Shown: positions 59,528-64,000 of the stretch, one piece after another
How the letters are laid out: each line of letters opens with the position of its first letter
Numbering within the stretch: the first letter of the stretch is position 1
Assembly: GCF_030254825.1 (NCBI RefSeq)
Contig: NC_083360.1
Location: forward strand, 96,833,767 to 96,897,766
Source of the DNA: Meriones unguiculatus
Taxonomy: Eukaryota > Chordata > Mammalia > Rodentia > Muridae
Length of the DNA: 64,000 nt
Reading direction: 5' to 3'
Notes under the pieces: model-generated
Seen by the model: only the letters and a program-made list of their open reading frames with translations
Databases searched by the model: none
Told to the model about the DNA's origin: nothing
Made by a program: the position numbers and the translations under genes

Positions 59528-60789
59528 AGTAATCTTTTATTTTTATAACAGCCGTATTTCAGACATACCCACCTCGTTGTTCATGTGACAATACTTTCCA
59601 CTTATCTGTAGTTTCATTTTCCTCAGTTCATTTATTTGTAATCAACTGGTAGTGCAAAAATATTAAAAGGAAAATTTCATAGTTTCAAGTAACTTGTAAT
59701 AATTTGTTATAATTGTTCCATTTTATTGTTGTGGCTAATCTCATGTATGTATGCATTTATATGAGAACAATCATATATCTTTGTGTAAATAATCTTTAAA
59801 CTGATCATTTTCTTTTCTCTTTTCTTCAGTCCATCCACTATCATCAGAATTCTTACTCTAGAATGCTAATCTGATCTTGTGATTTCCCTGAATAAAAACA
59901 CTGATTTCTTTTCATATATAGAATGAAATCCTAATTACAGAATGTACTTGGACTTTTGGTTTTTTCTAATCGTGGAATTGTACTCCACTTCTATTGGAGT
60001 TTAATGTGCCTTATATAGACAATTACTTTCCTTTTCTACAATGTCTTTTCACTCGTTTGGTTATATTTTCCCTCTCTTAAACTGTTAGATTCTGCTTTTG
60101 TTCTTATTATAATTTTCTGCAGAATTTTATTAGTACTTTCCCCTGTTTCTATACTAATAACTGTGCTGTTCACTAATAATTTCCTCACTCTTGGATATAA
60201 GGTTCTTTAGCAGTTGTGGTAATAATGATGGTATCACTGTGCCATTGTCTTCAAGAAACCATCTGAAGTAATAGACCACCTCTTGTGTGTGTGATGCTTG
60301 CTAAGAATTCAATACATGTTTTTTACAGAGGCTATTAATAGTAAGATATAATTAACACAGGGTCTTGCTGCATTCTTGCTGGATCTTCTTTGGTCTTAAG
60401 AATAGAAGTCAGGAGGCAGAAGCATGAAGAGCACTGCAAGTTCATGGGTCAGTTGGATCTACATAGTAAATTCTAGAAGGAAACAAAGGAAGTGGCCAGG
60501 CAGAATACACCTCATCCCATATTTTATAAAAATATTATATTCATTGTTTTATCATTTCTGAAGATTGTTTACATTCTAACAAGATAAGCCTTAGTGAAAT
60601 GGATTTATGGTTTGGGGAATTTGTATTCCTAAAATAAAATCACATGGTTATCTGTCCTAACTTGAAAACACAGTTATCTTTATTGAACTTTTATTTCTAT
60701 GACTTGGCTAATAAAAAAAGGTAAAGATGTATATGTTTTTAAAGTTTTCTTGATGTGTAATTAATTAATTGTAATAATTATATATAAGC

Positions 60790-60945
60790 TTTTATTTTTT
60801 GTTTTTGTTTTTGAGACAAGATCTCATTATGTAGCTGTGACTGGCCTGGAACTTGCTATATATATTAGACTGGTCTTGAACTCACAGAGGTCAGCCTACC
60901 TCTGCTTTTGAAAATGCTAAGATTGAAGGCCTGACCCACCATACT
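60790..60945 (-). mobile_element. B1-like SINE (antisense, diverged)
   Basis: TTTTGAGACAAGATCTCATTATG ... TGCTAAGATTGAAGGCC. Confidence 0.55.
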
Positions 60946-61861
60946 TGAAAATATTAAATATATATATAGTGTGTATGAATGTGTATGTGTTTGTGTGTAC
61001 TTCCATATAAACACACACATTATAGATCACAATCAACACAATAAAAGTAAACATGTCCATGAGCCTCCAGACTTTCTCATCTACTGGTTTTAGACAAACA
61101 GTGATCACTTTCTTTCACTATAGATTGGCTTACCTATTCTACAGTTTCGTGTAAATGGACCACATGATATCTTAGATTAGCTTTTTTCACTCAACCACTT
61201 ACTTTGATAGTAGTATTAACAGTATTTTATCCTGTGGGTACATACTTTAATACATTTTAATGGAAGGTAAATTATTTTATTACCTCCACATTATATATTA
61301 TATTTTGGTGGAGGTTTAGATAGAAGTGATTTGAAATTTTAGTTGAGTCTAAACTCAGTGTACTGTTTTAGTATATTGTGTACAGATTCTTTGATATTCC
61401 AGATTTGCATATACAAGGCTTTAAATTGATTTTCCAATGAATGTCCTTTCATGCAATGATAGTCTAATTTAAAGCAGCTGAATAGATTTTGCTAAGTTTA
61501 GGAGTATAATATACTTCAGAATACTATTTTCTTCACCCTTCTTGGGAAATATTGGGAGAAAACCCTTCTAATTGGCCTCATGTAGACAAGTGGAAAAAGC
61601 TAATATTGTCATTAGCTGTAGATCTTAAGCAATAAAGCACTGATCAGTTGTGTGTTAAAACTATCTAGAAGCTCAGTTTGTATGAGGGAAAAGGTATCTT
61701 CTTCGCCCAGTCTTTTTGATGACTACATTTTAACTTTGTTATTTAATGTTGGGAAGGAAAAAGGTCTGTTTTGGTGTATTGTTTTTTTAAAAACCAAGTC
61801 ATTAAAATCCATTCTATTGCTTTTCTAATCTCACTGCCCTGTTACTTTGACATTTTTTCAG

Positions 61862-62004
61862 GTGGATATAATCCCTATGTAGAAATAACTGAACAGCCGA
61901 GGCAGAGGGGAATGCGCTTTAGATACAAATGTGAAGGGCGTTCAGCAGGCAGCATTCCAGGGGAGCGCAGCACAGACAACAGCCGGACATACCCGTCTAT
62001 TCAG
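61862..62004 (+). CDS. Rel: Rel coding exon 2 (start of Rel homology domain)
   Basis: 143-nt exon bounded by a pyrimidine-rich acceptor ending TTTTTTCAG and a CAG|GTAACA donor. With exon 1 it gives exactly 51 codons, so the next intron is phase 0. The peptide begins GGYNPYVEI and carries the invariant Rel-family DNA-contact loop, read here as QRGMRFRYKCEGRSAG; its arginines and the redox-sensitive cysteine contact kB DNA in this family. It ends TYPSIQ, where c-Rel proteins usually continue with IMNYYGKG in the next exon, outside this window. Compared with the c-Rel proteins I recall, Thr replaces Ile in EI(I/T)EQ and Ser replaces Asn in TDN(N/S)R. Every residue I expect to contact DNA is present. 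The rest of the Rel homology domain and the transactivation domain are not in the window. Confidence 0.95.
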
Positions 62005-62071
62005 GTAACAGGCCTTCCTTCGTGGGTAGAGGTTCATTTTCACTATGGCGGTTACAGTAAAGGCTCAGTTC

Positions 62072-62155
62072 TGTAGGCCTGGCTGTCCTGGAGCTCGCTC
62101 TGCCGACCTGCCTGCCTCTGCCTGGTGGGAAAGGCGAGCGCCCCGCCCGCACCCC
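62072..62155 (-). mobile_element. Truncated B1 next to the Rel exon 2 donor
   Basis: GTAGGCCTGGCTGTCCTGGAGCTCGCTCTG ... CTGCCTGCCTCTGCC, about 68 bases past the donor. Confidence 0.65.
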
Positions 62156-62569
62156 CAGCAGAAGGCTCAGTTTCTAACCAGTCTTCTGCCCCCATGCCCT
62201 GTTTTTTTCCTTTCTTCTCTGTTGCTCTGCACTAACTAGATGTACAGGGACATGTATAGGGAATGCGGCGTCTTCCTGCTGTATAGCTCCTGTACAAACG
62301 CGACTGCAGTGACTCACAGTGAGCACTGCACAGTGGCAGCTTTGGCTCTGATCTCTTTCATACACACAGCATTTAATAAGGAAAAATTATTCTACGGACG
62401 GGGCATTATTGTATATGTTAAACAGATTTAGAAACATTTTTTTCAGTCTTTTAGTCTAGGGGCTACTGATAAAGAACTTTTTCCCTCTTTTTTTCATACT
62501 GTTATTGCTTATCTCCAATACTCTTAAGTTATTGACTTCATTTAAAGTATCACTTTTTTTCTTTGTGTG

Positions 62570-62905
62570 TAGGGTGTGTGTGTGCTCCTTTGTGTATGTG
62601 AGCCAGACACTCTCGTGCTTTCAGCACCCATGTGGAAGTCAGGACAGCCTTGGGTAGGTTGCTGTCACATTCCACCTTTTTGAGACATGGTGTCTTTGTT
62701 GTTTTTCCACTTCATATACCAGGCCACCTGGGCTGCTAGCTTCCGGAGTTCTCCTGTTTCTGCACTCTGTCTCCTGACAGGAGTGCTGGCATTACAGATG
62801 CTCAAGCTGCTGGTCTCTCTTTTGACAGACAGTACTGGGGACTGAACCTAGAACCTTAGGAACACAGTGTTCTGCTATTAGATATGTCCCTAGCCTGTGA
62901 AGATA
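62570..62905 (-). mobile_element. Composite antisense SINE-derived sequence
   Basis: B2/B3-like pieces (CCAGACACTCTCGTGCTTTC; TGGGGACTGAACCTAGAACC) with a B1-like middle (TTTTTGAGACATGGTGTC). Confidence 0.4.
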
Positions 62906-63104
62906 GGTTTTGAATGAGAATGAAGTTAACAAATGTTCCATATTTACAAGGTTAAAGAAACTTAGCTCCTCAAACATGTATCTGTCCTTGTGGAAGCATT
63001 CAAAGTCCTTCTAGTTTTTTATTTTGTACATAGTCACCATATTGTACAACAATGTGCCTGAAGCTTTTTGTCCTTTCTACTATACAAATTTAAGTTTTTA
63101 AAAC

Positions 63105-63295
63105 AGATTTTATTTTTATATGTGTGTGTGTGTATCTTTGAATATGTGCATGTGTGAACAGTGTGCGTGTGTGCAGAGGCCAGAAGAGGGTGTCAGACCC
63201 TTTGAAGCTGGAGCTACAGGCAACTGTGAGCCGCCTGGCCTGGCCCCTGAGATCTGAGCTCTGGGCTATGGAAGATCAATAAGTGCTTTTAGCCC
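63105..63295 (-). mobile_element. B2-like SINE (antisense)
   Basis: GATTTTATTTTTATATGTGTG, then GCAGAGGCCAGAAGAGGGTG and CTGTGAGCCGCC, reversed B2-type sequence. Confidence 0.55.
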
Positions 63296-63369
63296 CATAA
63301 CTTCATGTTTTCTATATCACATTTTTGTAATTTTCTTCCAACCTTATGGGTCACTTTTGGCTCCTCTTT

Positions 63370-63833
63370 TTTTTTTTTTTTTGTTCCTAAATTTTAGAAA
63401 TTCATTCAGAACATCCCAGACCAATGCGTGTTAATCCACACTCCCTCTTCCCTTCACCCTGGCTAACCCGGAAGCAGCACAGACAGCTCAGAGCTCATCT
63501 GGCTGCTGCTGACAGCGTGCAGCCAGCCCTGCAGCCCTAGAGATGGTTCTTCAGATATTTCTGAGATGTTTCAGATAGATACCTTGTGGAAGAAGGTAGC
63601 TCGGAAGAGACAGTGATCTGCTCTTGTTCCTTTTGGTGGTCATAGCCCCTCCACCAAGATTCCCAGCTTTGTCTTTCACCTTGAATCTCTTCTGGAGGAA
63701 CTGCTCAAAACTAGTAGCATCCATGAATCTATCTTCTCTAGTGTGGGCACAGTCAATGGTGACTTTCAAAACCTGCTTCTCTTTACCCTCCTTTGCCGCA
63801 GGTTTTTCATAGGCTGTCATCTTAGAGAACTCT
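63370..63833 (-). pseudogene. RPL22 processed pseudogene, antisense in Rel intron 2
   Basis: On the minus strand the frame from about 63820 reads KEKQVLKVTIDCAHTRED, then FEQFLQKRFKVKDKAGNLGGG, a degenerate version of ribosomal protein L22. A frameshift falls near 63610, after the NKS region. The remaining L22 homology (the YLKYL..LKNN..W segment) continues in other frames with stops to about 63430. A poly(A) tail appears on the + strand as a T run at 63368-63382. No introns are present. Many substitutions and the frameshift show an older, non-functional retrocopy. It lies antisense to Rel and is transcribed, if at all, only as part of the Rel intron. Confidence 0.85.
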
Positions 63834-64000
63834 GGCTTGGTTTTTTAATGTCGTTATTTCAGATTCTCTCTCTCTTTTTGTGTGCGTGTGTGTCTGTCTC
63901 TCTGTATGTTCGTACACATGTAGAGGTCAGGACAACTTCCAGGATAATTCTCTCCTTGTGCTATGTGAGATCTAGGGCTTGAAGGTGGTGGCAAGTGCCT

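Larger units (their letters stand above)
52169..61861 (+). other. Rel: Rel intron 1
   Basis: 9.7-kb intron between GTGAGT and TTTTTTCAG splice sites. The first 650 bases belong to the CpG island; after that the DNA is AT-rich. About 2.3 kb (52.83-55.1 kb) contains almost no recognisable SINE, apart from a short ID/B4-like piece near 53.33 kb. That is unusual here and could mark constrained regulatory DNA. SINE-like pieces appear from 55.1 kb and become frequent after 57.4 kb. I see no convincing extra exon. Confidence 0.85.
62005..64000 (+). other. Rel: Rel intron 2 (partial)
   Basis: Begins GTAACA directly after coding exon 2 and runs past the end of the window. It contains a truncated antisense B1 only about 70 bases from the donor, B2-like repeats near 62.7-62.9 and 63.1-63.3 kb, and an antisense RPL22 retrocopy. 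The next Rel exon is not reached. Confidence 0.85.

Noticed and set aside
1..64000. CRISPR arrays, operons, prophage or bacterial defence systems
   Set aside because: No regularly spaced repeats or prokaryotic gene arrangement; the DNA is clearly rodent nuclear genome.

Overview
This window is nuclear DNA from a muroid rodent. It is dense in B1-, B2/B3- and B4/ID-like SINEs, rodent L1 3' ends, MaLR-type LTRs and a rodent hAT (URR1-like) copy. The B1 copies and two residues of the coding exon differ from my memory of house mouse, so another muroid (cricetid, gerbil or similar) is likely, but I cannot fix the species. Exons are short and far apart, and nothing looks prokaryotic, viral or plasmid-like.

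The one host gene I can support is Rel (proto-oncogene c-Rel, an NF-kB subunit) on the + strand. Its CpG-island promoter spans roughly 51.27-52.82 kb. The first coding exon (start codon plus 7 bases) ends at a consensus donor at 52168. Intron 1 is about 9.7 kb. Coding exon 2 (61862-62004) encodes the start of the Rel homology domain, including the DNA-contact loop. The window ends inside intron 2. The promoter has no obvious TATA box. It carries a perfect palindromic kB site, two perfect octamers in opposite orientation, CRE-like sites and GC boxes, which fits an NF-kB-autoregulated, lymphoid-biased gene.

Positions 1-51 kb are upstream intergenic DNA. I find no host coding exon there, only repeats and retrocopies: an RPL32 retrocopy with an intact 135-codon frame, poly(A) tail and 15-bp target-site duplications (11331-11901); an internally deleted HMGN2-like retrocopy (about 28.54-29.34 kb); an endogenous-retrovirus 3' remnant on the minus strand (about 42.32-43.3 kb); L1 3' ends at about 1.9, 3.4-3.9, 16.8, 34.4 and 43.7 kb; and MaLR-type LTRs at about 21.7-22.4, 36.1 and 49.1 kb. 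A decayed RPL22 retrocopy lies antisense in Rel intron 2 (about 63.37-63.83 kb).

The most striking structures not explained by ordinary annotation are a 727-bp foldback at 25357-26083, whose roughly 235-bp arms differ at one position, and a perfect 113-bp head-to-tail duplication at 20274-20499. I did not find a credible novel protein system. Most long open frames are CpG-island, microsatellite or repeat artefacts. SINE names were assigned by eye, so their boundaries are approximate.
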